Source: Streptomyces sp. NRRL S-337 (GTDB taxonomy: Bacteria; Actinomycetota; Actinomycetes; Streptomycetales; Streptomycetaceae). Taken from it: DNA of 64,000 nucleotides. Of this stretch, positions 15,880 to 24,234 are shown in pieces (the first letter of the stretch is position 1; every line of letters starts with the position of its first letter). Where the stretch lies: contig NZ_JOIX01000012.1 of assembly GCF_000720175.1 (NCBI RefSeq), positions 68,326-132,325 on the forward strand, read 5' to 3'. The position numbers and the translations under genes are program-made. The notes under the pieces are model-generated. The model saw only the letters and a list, made by a program, of their open reading frames with translations, was not told the origin of the DNA and did no database searches.

Positions 15880-17432
15880 CCGAAGTCTGCTTTTTCGTCG
15901 TGTCGTTGGGGTGCGTGGTGACGCCGGCGCTGTCGGTGCGGGCCGGGAAGGGGAGGAACGGCGGGATCTCCCGTGGGTCGCAGTCCACCGCGACGAACGC
16001 GGGGCCGCTGCCCGCATTTCCGCGCAGCAGTGCCGCGCGCAGCTGCGCCACGTCGCCGGCCCCCGTGGCGTCGAGGGAGGGGAAGGCGGCGGCCACTCCG
16101 GCGGCGAGGTCGGTCCGGGCGAACGAGTCGTCGGTGCGGACACCGCCCTGGAAGAACTCCTCGCGCAACGCGCACATGGCGTGGGCGTTGTTGTTGAAGA
16201 TCACGAAGGTCACTGGTGCCGCGTACTCCACGGCGGTGTGCACTTCCATCCCGTGCATGAAGAAGGCCCCGTCCCCGGCGAGGACGTAGGTGCGTCGGCC
16301 GGTGGCGAGCGCGGCACCGATGCCGGCACCGAAGGTGTAGCCCATGCCGCCCATGCCGACGGCCACCACGAAGCGGCCGCGGCGCGGTGCCGGCAGCAGG
16401 TGGACGGCGCTGGCCCCCGCGTTGCCGGCGTCCACGAAGACGTGTGCGTCCTGGGGGAGAGCCGCCTCCACCGCGCCCACCGCCTGACGGTGGGGGAGGG
16501 TCCGCCCGAGGGCATGGGGAGGCGGGCTCGGCGCGGGGGCGGGACGAGGGCCGGCGTGCCGGGGAAAGGGACGGGGGAAGGCCGGCAGGCGGGCGGTCAC
16601 CGCGAGCAGCGCCTCCCGCAGGTCCCCGCCCAGCGCGGTGCCTGCCACGAAGGGCGGTTCCGGACCGATGCAGAGGACATCGGTCGCGGCCAGGGCCCGG
16701 TCCAGGCTGCCGCGTGCCAGCAGCGGCAGGCGGGTACCGACCAGCAGGCACACGTCGGCCCGTCGCAGGCAGTCTTCGACGTTGTCGTGGCCCATCACCC
16801 CGGCCACGCCTGCGAAGCGGGGATCGCGGTTGTCGAAGACGTCCTTGGCGTCCGGGGTCCCCGCGGCCGGGCACCCGGATCCGTGCCTGCTGCACGTCCT
16901 TGGGCAGCAAGAGTACGGCTGGCCCGCGTGGATTCGCCCGAGCCGCCGCCACTGCCTGGGGCAGCAACTCCATGAGCGAGTCCGCGTCGTCCACCCGGGC
17001 GCAGAACCGGGAGATGGGGGCGAAAACCTCCCGGGCGTCGAAGGAGCCCGCCTTGCCGCTGGAGTCCTGGAACGCCCCGTGGCCTTCCTGGCCGGTCGGC
17101 GGCTGACCCACCAGGGCCAGCACCGGCACCCGCGAGGCATGGGCCTCCGCCAGGCCCGGTACGAGATTCACCCCACCGCCCGAGGTGGCGGCGACGACGC
17201 CGAGGCGCCCGGTGGTGCGTGCGTACCCGTCGGCCATGGTGACGGCGGAGGACTCGTGCTTGGCGACGATGCCGCGGACGGCGCCGCTGCGGTGCACGGC
17301 GTCGTACAGGTCCTCGATGTTCGCGCCGCCGACGCCGAATACGTGGGAGACGCCGGCCCCGGCGAGTTCCGCGACCAGATGGTCGACCAGGCGTGCCGTT
17401 TCCGCGTCGCGCAGGTGGGAGGTCGTGCCGGA
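15851..17432 (-). pseudogene. ThDP-dependent acetolactate synthase-like enzyme, frameshifted
   Basis: A thiamine-diphosphate enzyme of the acetolactate synthase/benzoylformate decarboxylase superfamily. The N-terminal PYR domain has the catalytic Glu in GIVAKHESSAVTMADGYAR and a VGQPPTGQEGHGAFQ loop; the C-terminal PP domain has GMGGMGYTFGAGIGAAL and the ThDP-Mg motif beginning GDGAFFMHGMEVH and ending FVIFNN. The two halves lie in different frames joined near 16870, where four G in a row would be in frame if three. The 5' end (LRDAETARLVDHLV) meets an IS630 remnant at about 17435, so the original start codon appears to be lost. It heads an overlapping operon with the SRPBCC and KASIII-like genes and could form a C-C bond of acyloin type. 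Confidence 0.7.
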
Positions 17433-17436
17433 CCCC

Positions 17437-17892
17437 AGGCCAGGCGGCCCGCCAGGAGTTCGAGTACATCCGCCACGGCACCGCATCCCTCATGGCCGCG
17501 CTCGACGTGAGCACCGGCGAAGTCTTCACCGAGGTGATCGCCCGCAACAACGCGGTGACCTTCACCGGCTTCCTCGACCGGATCGACACGCTCATCCCCG
17601 ACGGCACCGACATCCACGGCGTCCTGGACAACGGCTCTTCCCACACCGCCAAGCACACCAAGGCGTGGTTCGAGGCCCACCCACGCTGGACGCTTCACCC
17701 CGCCCCACGCCTCGTGGCTCAACCAGGGGGAACTGGTCTTCTCCGCCCTGACCCGCAGCGTCCTGCGGCACGGCGACTTCGCCAGCCGCCAGGACCTCAT
17801 CGACAAGCTGGACAGCTGCATCATCAACCGCAACGAAACCGCGAAACCCTTCCGCTGGACCTACGACGGCACCCCGCTCAAGGCCGCCTGAT
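17437..17892 (+). pseudogene. IS630-family transposase C-terminal remnant
   Basis: Reads ARQEFEYIRHGTASLMAALD, then VLDNGSSHTAKHTKAWFEAH, then, in the next frame after about 17700, HASWLNQGELVFSALTRSVL through KPFRWTYDGTPLKAA and a stop at 17892. This is the C-terminal half of an IS630-type DDE transposase with its second catalytic Asp (VLDNGSSH) and the final acidic residue (QGELVFS, normally E in QxEL). The N-terminal half is missing and one frameshift is present. Its left edge coincides with the damaged start of the ThDP gene. It is a different lineage from the IS630 copy at 24.2 kb. Confidence 0.75.
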
Positions 17893-17924
17893 CGATACTC
17901 CTCCACGGAGTTCCCGGCGCAGCA

Positions 17925-18410
17925 TTAGCGCCGCGCCCGAGTGCCGAGGGCAGCGAGGCCGAACAGCACACCGCCCGCCAGGAACCACGGCTCGTACAGG
18001 AAGGTGGCGAAGCGCTCAAGGTCGGTCAGTTCGTCGGCCGCCCGGGCGCCGACCGCGAGGGCGGCCCAGTCCAGCACCGAGGGTAGGGCGTGCACCACCA
18101 GCAGGGCGGTGGTGCCCCAGGCGGTCGTCCGCAGGAGCCGACGCGGGATCAGGGCGCCCCACGGCCGGATCAGGGCCAGCGCCAGGACGGTGGCGACCAG
18201 GGAGAGCGGGATGGCGACCACGTCGATGATCAGCAGCGGCAAGTTGTCGCCCAGCGACAGCCCGCCCGGGAGGCCGGTCCGGCCGCCGAGCAGCCAGTAC
18301 AGGTGGACCAGGGCGAACGCCAGACCCCAGGCGGTGGCGCCGTAGGAGCCTGCCGTAGCCCACCAGGAGTTGGCGTTCCGGTAGGAGATGTACTGAGTGG
18401 TGGTTGCCAT
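17925..18410 (-). CDS. DUF3995 membrane protein
   Basis: A 161-residue integral membrane protein with four predicted helices: about residues 23-42 (GATAWGLAFALVHLYWLLGG), 60-83 (LLIIDVVAIPLSLVATVLAL), 97-120 (LRTTAWGTTALLVVHALPSV) and 140-158 (FLYEPWFLAGGVLFGLAAL). Length and the helix-plus-WLLGGRTGLPGG loop match the DUF3995 family, whose function is unknown. ATG 18410 is chosen because it begins just before the first conserved segment; upstream in-frame sequence is arginine-rich noise. It stands alone, downstream of IS630 debris and next to the first copy of a dispersed repeat, so its transcription unit is probably monocistronic. Confidence 0.75.
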   Translation of the reverse strand: MATTTQYISYRNANSWWATAGSYGATAWGLAFALVHLYWLLGGRTGLPGGLSLGDNLPLLIIDVVAIPLSLVATVLALALIRPWGALIPRRLLRTTAWGTTALLVVHALPSVLDWAALAVGARAADELTDLERFATFLYEPWFLAGGVLFGLAALGTRARR

Positions 18411-18500
18411 GCGGACCACGATGCCCGTAGCAGGATGGCCCCGGCATCGTCCGGGCGGACCATCCGCCTCCCTCCCCAGGGGGAAGCCGAGGTCGACCCA

Positions 18501-18694
18501 GGAATTGCGGGGACATGAATTACACCTGCGTGCCCTTGGAGGAAGGACCCTGCGATCTCTCCAGGCGGCACGGCAAACATGCAGGTCAGGAGGACTTTTG
18601 GCGCCCCTTCGATCATGCGCAGGTGTGGGGGAGTGAAAGCGGGTCTGGCAGGATCGATGCTGACCCAATGCTGACTTTCCTGACGCTGTGTCAG
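18501..18694. repeat. Dispersed repeat, copy A
   Basis: This stretch is about three-quarters identical to 41763-41964 in the same orientation. Shared blocks include GGGGACATG-ATTACACCTGC at the left, GCAGGTCAG and CCTTCGATCATG in the middle, and GATGCTGAC followed by ATGCTGACTTTC at the right. No reading frame is conserved between the copies, so the conserved object is probably DNA or RNA (an element end, attachment region or small RNA), not a peptide. See the finding on the pair. Confidence 0.7.
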
Positions 18695-18925
18695 CTACTG
18701 AAGCGGGGTGGCGGATGGGCCTCAGGGGGCAGGATTGCGCTGCGGGATTCCGACTCGCTCGCTCTCTGGAGGTATGTGCCAGCGCACCCCCTATGCGGAA
18801 CATGTGTTCGACGCGGATGATGAGTGGATCGCGTGCCAGTTCGGTACGCCGCTCGTTACACAGACCGGCCGAGGCGCACACTGACCGCGAGCTGAGGCTT
18901 TCGCCTCACGGCAGGAGGGGCAGCA

Positions 18926-19030
18926 ATGGGTGATCGCAGTTCGATCGAATGGACAGAGGCCACGTGGAATCCCACGACGGGGTGCGATCGGATATCGCCA
19001 GGCCGGAAGCACCGCCCATCAAGGCCGTAG
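18926..19030 (+). pseudogene. N-terminal fragment of a phage Gp37/Gp68 (DUF5131) protein
   Basis: With a good AGGAGG at 18912-18917, the ATG at 18926 starts [20 protein letters not shown] and continues DRISPG, the N-terminus of the Gp37/Gp68 (DUF5131) family found in phages and mobile elements. Family identity stops at about 19003; the frame then ends at a TAG at 19028. The next recognisable sequence is the middle of a penicillin-binding protein in another frame, so a deletion or recombination has fused two unrelated gene pieces. Confidence 0.65.
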
Positions 19031-20168
19031 ACCGCAACGGTGCCGCGCTGACCGAGAAGGAACACCCGGCGCTGCGCGACGTGTTCTCCAGCCTGCGCGA
19101 GCGGTACGGGGACAAGGCCGGCGGCGCAGCGGGCGTGGAGCTGTGGATCGCGCGCGCCAACAAGACCGACGCCGATTCGGGCTCGGGTACGCCAGTCGAC
19201 GGCAAGGACCCCGAGCGCCTTGACGAGACCCTCAAGGTGCTCTCCAAAGGCACGCCCGGCACGCTCCGTACGACACTCGACTCAAACCTCCAGGCGGTCA
19301 CCGAGGAGGCGGTGGGCAAGCGCGCGAAAGCCGCGGCGGTCGTGCTCGACCCCGCCACGGGCGAGATCCTCGCTGCCGCCAACTCCCCTGCCGACGGATT
19401 CAACATGGCCTTCCAAGGCTCCTTCGCCCCCGGCTCCACGATGAAGGTCATCTCGGCGGCGCTGCTGATCGACAAGGGTCTCGCGGCCTACGGCGAGCCG
19501 CACCCTGCCCCAAGTACGTGACATACGGCGGCTGGAAGTTCCAGAACGACGACAAGTTCGAGATCAAGAACGGCACCTTCGAGCAAGGCTTCGCCCGCTC
19601 CTGCAATACCGCCTTCATCAGCCAGGCCGAGAAGCTCGACGACGACGAGCTGACCAAGGAGGCGCGGGACGTCTTCGGGATCGGGTTGACCTGCTGGGGC
19701 GCCGGAGTGCCGAGTTTCGACGGTGCGGTGCCGACGCAGACCGGCGCCCCGAAGGCTGCCTCGCTGATCGGCCAGGGCGGAGTTCGGATGAACCCGCTCA
19801 CCATGGCGTCGGTGGCGGCCACCGTCCGTTCGGGGGCCTTCCACCAGCCGTACATCGTCGACCCGTCGGTCGACAACCGGCAGCTCGCCGAGTCGTCCCG
19901 CCCGCTGTCCGCGGACACCGCGAAGCAGCTGCGGTCCCTGATGCGGCTGACCGCGACCTCGGGCACCGCGGCCGAGGCGATGGCGGGGCTCGACGGGGAG
20001 ATCGGTGCGGAGACCGGATCGGCGGAGGTCGACGGGCAGAAGAAGCCCAACGGCTGGTTCACCGCCTACCGGAACGACCTGGCCGCGGCAGCGGTCGTCC
20101 CCGCGGGCGGGCACGGCGGATTTTCGGCGGGCCCGATCGTCGCGCAGATCCTGCGCTCGGCGGACTGA
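19010..20168 (+). pseudogene. Penicillin-binding transpeptidase, truncated, frameshifted, KTG lost
   Basis: The C-terminal two-thirds of a class B-like penicillin-binding protein. The nucleophile motif is present (PGSTMKVISA, near 19432-19446), as is SxN (RSCNTAF, near 19600), but the third motif, normally KTG, reads ETGSAEVDGQKKPNGWF near 20010, so the oxyanion-side Lys is gone. The N-terminal membrane anchor and most of the dimerisation domain are missing, and one C is lost near 19503 (PHPAPST against the expected HPCPKYVTYGGWK). It ends IVAQILRSAD at 20168. Three independent lesions make an active peptidoglycan cross-linking enzyme very unlikely. Confidence 0.75.
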
Positions 20169-20404
20169 GCGTGCGGTAGGTGGCTTTATCGAGCAGTAGT
20201 GACGTCACTTGTCGATGGGTTTGAGTTCGGGAGGCACCGGTTCTGTTGCCAGGGCGGCTCGGTATGCCCTTGGCGAAAGGTCCTGGTCATGCCGCAGATG
20301 TAGCGACATCCTTGCCCGTACGCCGCTGTCCGCCGCCGCAGCCCAACCGCTGCGGCGGCGGAACGCTTGCAGCATGTACCGAGACCAGGAAAGCCGGGTA
20401 GTCA

Positions 20405-20824
20405 ATGAGGGGTCGTTTCACGACCATGCTGGTGGCCAACGCCGCGGTGCTGTGCCTGGTCTCGGCCTGTGGCGATTTTGATGAAGATGATTCGGGGCCT
20501 TTCCGCCCGCAACGGGTCATCGGGCACTGGAAGGGTGACTGCGGGTCGACGCTGGACGTGGGCAAGGACGGCACGTTCCGTTTCGCGGACTTCCCGGTCG
20601 AGATCCCGCTTGGCAGATCCGAGCCAGTGCGGGTGACCGGCAGGGGAAAGTGGTCCATCGAGAACGAGGGGTACTTGTCTCCGTCGTTCGAGCTCGAACA
20701 CAAAAAGCAGTTTTACGGTCTGGAGTTCGTGCGCGTTCATGGAGCTCCGGCTCTGAGGCGCCTGGTCGATGTCGACGTAGAGGTTGACTGCCTTTTCCGC
20801 AGGACGGACGTTCCTGCCGAATAG
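20405..20824 (+). CDS. Putative lipoprotein
   Basis: A 139-residue protein with a typical lipoprotein signal peptide: MRGRFTTMLVANAAVLCLVS ending in the lipobox LVSAC, with lipidation expected at Cys 22. The mature part is acidic and contains GHWKGDCGSTLDVGKDGTFRF and GRGKWSIENEGYLSPSFEL, which resembles the beta-rich secreted proteins of unknown function common in Streptomyces. Two further Cys could form a disulfide. It would be anchored on the outer face of the membrane. No operon partner is seen and the ribosome binding site is weak. Function unknown. Confidence 0.65.
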   Translation: MRGRFTTMLVANAAVLCLVSACGDFDEDDSGPFRPQRVIGHWKGDCGSTLDVGKDGTFRFADFPVEIPLGRSEPVRVTGRGKWSIENEGYLSPSFELEHKKQFYGLEFVRVHGAPALRRLVDVDVEVDCLFRRTDVPAE

Positions 20825-21282
20825 CCGTGCCCAGAGCCAGCTGTCCTACGCTGGAGAACCTTCGGCAGAAACGAGCGAGGAATCGAGTATCTCCTCGGCT
20901 GTCGTGGTCGAGATGAGTAGCTTGGAGTCTTCGTAAGATCTCCCGTCCGCCATTCGCAGCCACGACAGTGCCGTCATTTCCCCTCAACATTCACGAGCCG
21001 GTTGATCACCGACTGCCTCCGGAAGGCGTCGAGACACGCCGTTCATAGAGATGTACGAAGCCAGGTAGGCGAGCCAGGGAGCTCACAGCTCTACGAGACG
21101 TCGCGGCAACGTCGACCTGCCATCCCGGGTCTGCCTTCACAGTCGCGGTTGAACAAGCAGCACCGGTGCCGGACGGGGCAACGGGTCGGTCAGAGCCCGC
21201 TTACGGGAACCCGTCGGGTCTCGATCGCCCTCAAGCGGGGACTAGGGTGCTGGTGCGAGCAAGATGGGAAGGGTCGAATTCC
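20825..21282. other. Region without a supported gene
   Basis: About 460 bases between the lipoprotein stop and the HicB-like gene. Only short, unconvincing open frames. A promoter for the HicB-like gene is expected near its right end. Confidence 0.5.
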
Positions 21283-21660
21283 GTGAACAGGCGTTACGAA
21301 GCCCACCTGCGCCAGGCTGGGCGGTGGTGGAACGTCGACATTCCTGAACTGGCTCTCTACAGCCAGGGGCGCACTCTGGGGGAGGCCGAAGCTCGCGCCC
21401 GCGACATCATTGCAGGGGCGCTCCAGGTGCCGGCTGATGACATCCGTGTGGATCTGGTCATCCCGGAGGCAGCAGGCCCATTGCAGCGCGTCCGACAGGC
21501 TCGCGCCGAACTGATGTCGGCCATCGCCGCAGAGCAGCAAGCATTGGCCGAAGCCGTCCATGTTCTCGTCACGCAGCTCGGTCTGAGCCAGCGGGACGCG
21601 AGCCGGATGCTGGGCATCCCGCAGGAGCACGTCTCTCAAATCGTTGGCGGCCAACTCTGA
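21283..21660 (+). CDS. HicB-like antitoxin with C-terminal HTH, no HicA partner
   Basis: A 125-residue protein from GTG 21283 (GGGAAGGG at about 21266-21273). The N-terminal half is a HicB-like partial RNase-H fold (RYEAHLRQAGRWWNVDIPEL, SQGRTLGEAEARARDIIAGA). The middle is a helical linker rich in Ala/Glu/Gln, and the C-terminus is a helix-turn-helix (LGLSQRDASRMLGIPQEHVS). In type II HicAB systems HicB blocks the HicA mRNA interferase and represses the operon. No HicA-sized frame with the family double-stranded RNA-binding fold lies on either side, so this is an orphan, perhaps now just a regulator. Confidence 0.7.
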   Translation: MNRRYEAHLRQAGRWWNVDIPELALYSQGRTLGEAEARARDIIAGALQVPADDIRVDLVIPEAAGPLQRVRQARAELMSAIAAEQQALAEAVHVLVTQLGLSQRDASRMLGIPQEHVSQIVGGQL

Positions 21661-21872
21661 CCTGATGCGGCGCGGCTCTGCAGGCACGATCGCGGTGCTC
21701 CCGGGACCAAGCAGCCACATCTCGGCGATGCACCGACCGCGGAAAACGAACCTGACGCTACCTTTTGGGGCCTCTGCGCCCCTTCCGCCGCCCGGAATGT
21801 CACATGCTGTCCGGCGCTCGCGGAGTGTCTCCGCCTGCACTCGCTGCACCAGCGTCCAGCAACAGGCTTTGG

Positions 21873-22802
21873 CTAGCAGAACCAGCCTCGGAAGGGCTTT
21901 TCGCCCTCCTCCTCCGCGTCGGCGTTCCGCCGCGCCACCATCGCCAGCAACCGCTCGACCGAGCGCTGCCATACAGCGGCACGCGTCGGTTCTCCCGCCT
22001 TCGCCCATGACGGAACGTAACGCTTGCGCCGCCGCGGCTGGTACGGACGGCGGTCCGGGGCCTCGGCCGCCGCGCCGAAGAAGTCCCCGCCCTTGCGCTT
22101 GAAGCCGTCCGTGCCCGGCGCCTGCCCCTGGTCCTGCTCTGCCGACGCCTTCCGCAGGTGCGGAATGTGCTTGGCGCAGTGGATGTACGCCTCCTCAACG
22201 GTGATCTCGACCCACAGTTGGGCTCGGCGCCCGGGCACGGGGTCGACCGGCAGCTCGGGCTGGGCGCGGCGCATCTCCTCGTCGGAAACGATCCGGGCCC
22301 GCCCGTTGATGTGCAGGCCGATTCGGTCCTGCAGGAAGTCGATCATCAGGATACCGACGTGGGGGTTTTCCTCGATGTTGCCGAGGCTGGCGAGCACGCC
22401 GTTGCCCCGGTACTCGGGGTAGACCAGCGTCCTGTCGTCGAGGACCTGGAGGAAGCCGGGCGGACCGGCCCGGAAGGTGCTGTCGCACTGACCGTGCCGG
22501 TCGGAGGTGGCCAGGAAGCACATCTCCTGGCGCGCCACGAAGTCCCGCATCCTGGTGTTGAGCCGGTCCAGGACCTGCTCGTCGTAGAACTTGTCGGCGC
22601 GTGCGGTGGTGCCCATACGCTCCTGGAGCTCGTGCTCGCCATCGCTACCGGGGCGGACACGGCGGTCTGCAGCGGGCATTGGATCCACCGTGGGCATCCG
22701 GCCTGCCGTGGCCATCTGGTCCGGCACTCCCACCTGGTCCTCCCTGAACGCCGCCTGAACGCCGCCAGCTGCCCCGGCGTTCACTCGTATGTTCACGTCC
22801 AC
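21873..22802 (-). CDS. Pyridoxamine 5'-phosphate oxidase-like FMN-binding protein
   Basis: A 309-residue protein with a PPOx-type split beta-barrel at about residues 75-215: DFVARQEMCFLATSDRHGQC, RAGPPGFLQVLDDRTLVYPE, GNGVLASLGNIEENPHVGIL, DFLQDRIGLHINGRARIV and VEITVEEAYIHCAKHIPHL. This fits the general FMN- or F420-binding oxidase-like group rather than true PdxH, which is shorter and has a C-terminal PLP signature not seen here. A charged C-terminal extension (RKRYVPSWAKAGEPTRAAVW) is additional. GTG 22802 follows GGAGGAG. The substrate is unknown; it stands alone, convergent with the HicB-like gene. Confidence 0.75.
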   Translation of the reverse strand: MDVNIRVNAGAAGGVQAAFREDQVGVPDQMATAGRMPTVDPMPAADRRVRPGSDGEHELQERMGTTARADKFYDEQVLDRLNTRMRDFVARQEMCFLATSDRHGQCDSTFRAGPPGFLQVLDDRTLVYPEYRGNGVLASLGNIEENPHVGILMIDFLQDRIGLHINGRARIVSDEEMRRAQPELPVDPVPGRRAQLWVEITVEEAYIHCAKHIPHLRKASAEQDQGQAPGTDGFKRKGGDFFGAAAEAPDRRPYQPRRRKRYVPSWAKAGEPTRAAVWQRSVERLLAMVARRNADAEEEGEKPFRGWFC

Positions 22803-23260
22803 ATCTCCTCCGTTCCCTAAACCCGTGCCACGCCGAGCTCTTCAAGGGAGTCGCGCCGTATGCGGTGAGCAGGGCAGCAACGTGCGGGTCACACCGACGC
22901 CGAGACGTAGATGCCGGACGCGGGCGGGGCTGGGCGGGGGGCTCCATCCCCGCCCACGTCAGGCGCGGATCCTGCCGTACGGGGGGACCTCGGATCCGTT
23001 GGGTGCCGACGATCAAGTCGGCACACTCGGTTCTGCGCCGTCGGCTGTTCAAATGTCACACCGGCAGGTCGAGCGACTGACAGAATTACTGTGGGCGCCC
23101 ATATCGGATGTATTGCGCTCGCCGGGTAACGCAACGGCACCCTTCTGACGCAGAGCTGAATGCGGGCGTGTGTGCAGCGACCCGTATGCGGCCACAGTAG
23201 GGGTGTCTCTCGCGAAGAAATCCACTCTGACTGCGGCCTCTCGCTCTTACCGCCAAGGCG
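22803..23260. other. Region without a supported gene
   Basis: About 460 bases between two divergent genes; it should carry both promoters. Nothing else is recognisable. Confidence 0.5.
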
Positions 23261-23647
23261 GTGTCCACATCCGATCGGACTCCAGTGAATAACACCAACC
23301 CCATGCCGGGAAATCAGCCATACGACCACAGCCAGGGCAGCAACCACCGGCGCGACCGTAACCGGGACGGCTCCACCACAAGGCGCACAGCCCTGGTCAT
23401 CCACACCATCGCCGACATCGCCGCCGTGTTCCTGGGCCTATGGATCCTGCTCTACCTGCTCGAAGCCAACCAGGCGAACGTCTTCGTCGAGTTCGTGGAA
23501 GGCATGGCGGACATGCTGGCCTGGTGGTCACAGGACATCTTCACCATGGACACAGACGGCGTTCGCGTTCTCCTCAATTACGGCCTGCCGGCCGTGATCT
23601 ATCTGCTGACCGGACGCGGAATAGCCGCACGGATACGCCGCCTCTGA
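23261..23647 (+). CDS. Small two-helix membrane protein
   Basis: A 128-residue frame from GTG 23261 (a second in-frame GTG is at 23285). The N-terminus is hydrophilic and basic (RDRNRDGSTTRR). It is followed by a long transmembrane helix (ALVIHTIADIAAVFLGLWIL), an acidic segment with FVEGMADMLAWWSQDIFTMD, and a second helix (LLNYGLPAVIYLLTGRGIAA) ending in a basic IRRL. The layout matches small membrane proteins of unknown function widespread in Streptomyces. No operon partner. Confidence 0.6.
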   Translation: MSTSDRTPVNNTNPMPGNQPYDHSQGSNHRRDRNRDGSTTRRTALVIHTIADIAAVFLGLWILLYLLEANQANVFVEFVEGMADMLAWWSQDIFTMDTDGVRVLLNYGLPAVIYLLTGRGIAARIRRL

Positions 23648-23719
23648 CCACTTTGCCACCAATCCAGACCTGTGAAGAAACGAAGGCGGTTCAGCAACAG
23701 GTCTGAAACCGGGCTACTT

Positions 23720-23854
23720 TCACCTCCTCCACAAAAACGTGACGACGAACTCAAGACTCCTGTACGGCCCCTCGCACGGAACGCCGTTCTCGTCGATCGC
23801 GACGCAGTGGTGGTGGGTCTTGCCTGCGTCGATGCCGGCCCAGATCGTGGCCAT
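23720..23854 (-). pseudogene. IS110-family transposase N-terminal fragment
   Basis: From the ATG at 23854 the reading is MATIWAGIDAGKTHHHCVAI followed by DENGVPCEG, the start of an IS110-type DEDD transposase with the first catalytic Asp (GIDAGK). It runs out of family identity after about 30 residues and stops at 23720. The rest of the element is absent. Confidence 0.7.
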
Positions 23855-24234
23855 GGTGCCTCCGTGCGATGCGGTGTGCTGATACCTCCCGACGGACGAC
23901 CTCGCTGTCGATTCCCTACCGAGCGATCATTCGCAATTCCTAATTGGCAGCCGAGTCGTCGTGGGGCGTCGGGCGGCCAATCGATGGAAGCCACAAGCGG
24001 CAGAACCTTGAAAGCCACACCCGACGCCCCTGGGTGGGCCAACCATACGAAGGGCTCGCCCAGTCCCGTGGAAGAACGTAGGGAACCTTGAGCGGTGGGC
24101 GGGGCTGTGACCAGCACTGGCCCGAGAAGTGTTGAGCTGTCGCTGACACACCGCTCAACGTTCGGTACACGGGACAACGGTGCGGCAGGTTGCGGCTCGT
24201 CGCGCTCCGTTTCTCCCGATCGGTCTGCTCTTCC
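23855..24234. other. Region between IS fragments, no gene
   Basis: About 380 bases between the IS110 fragment and the IS630 transposase start. The left end of the IS630 element should lie near 24185, but I could not pair its inverted repeat by eye. No gene. Confidence 0.4.

Noticed and set aside
15782..16975. + strand open frame of 397 codons opposite the ThDP gene
   Set aside because: Low-complexity Gly/Arg-rich product; the minus strand has the ThDP-binding motif.
21661..21872. A HicA toxin gene next to the HicB-like gene
   Set aside because: No frame of suitable size shows a HicA-like pattern on either strand.
23855..24150. Missing remainder of the IS110 element to the right of its fragment
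   Set aside because: The fragment starts with the transposase N-terminus and reads leftward; nothing transposase-like lies on either side.
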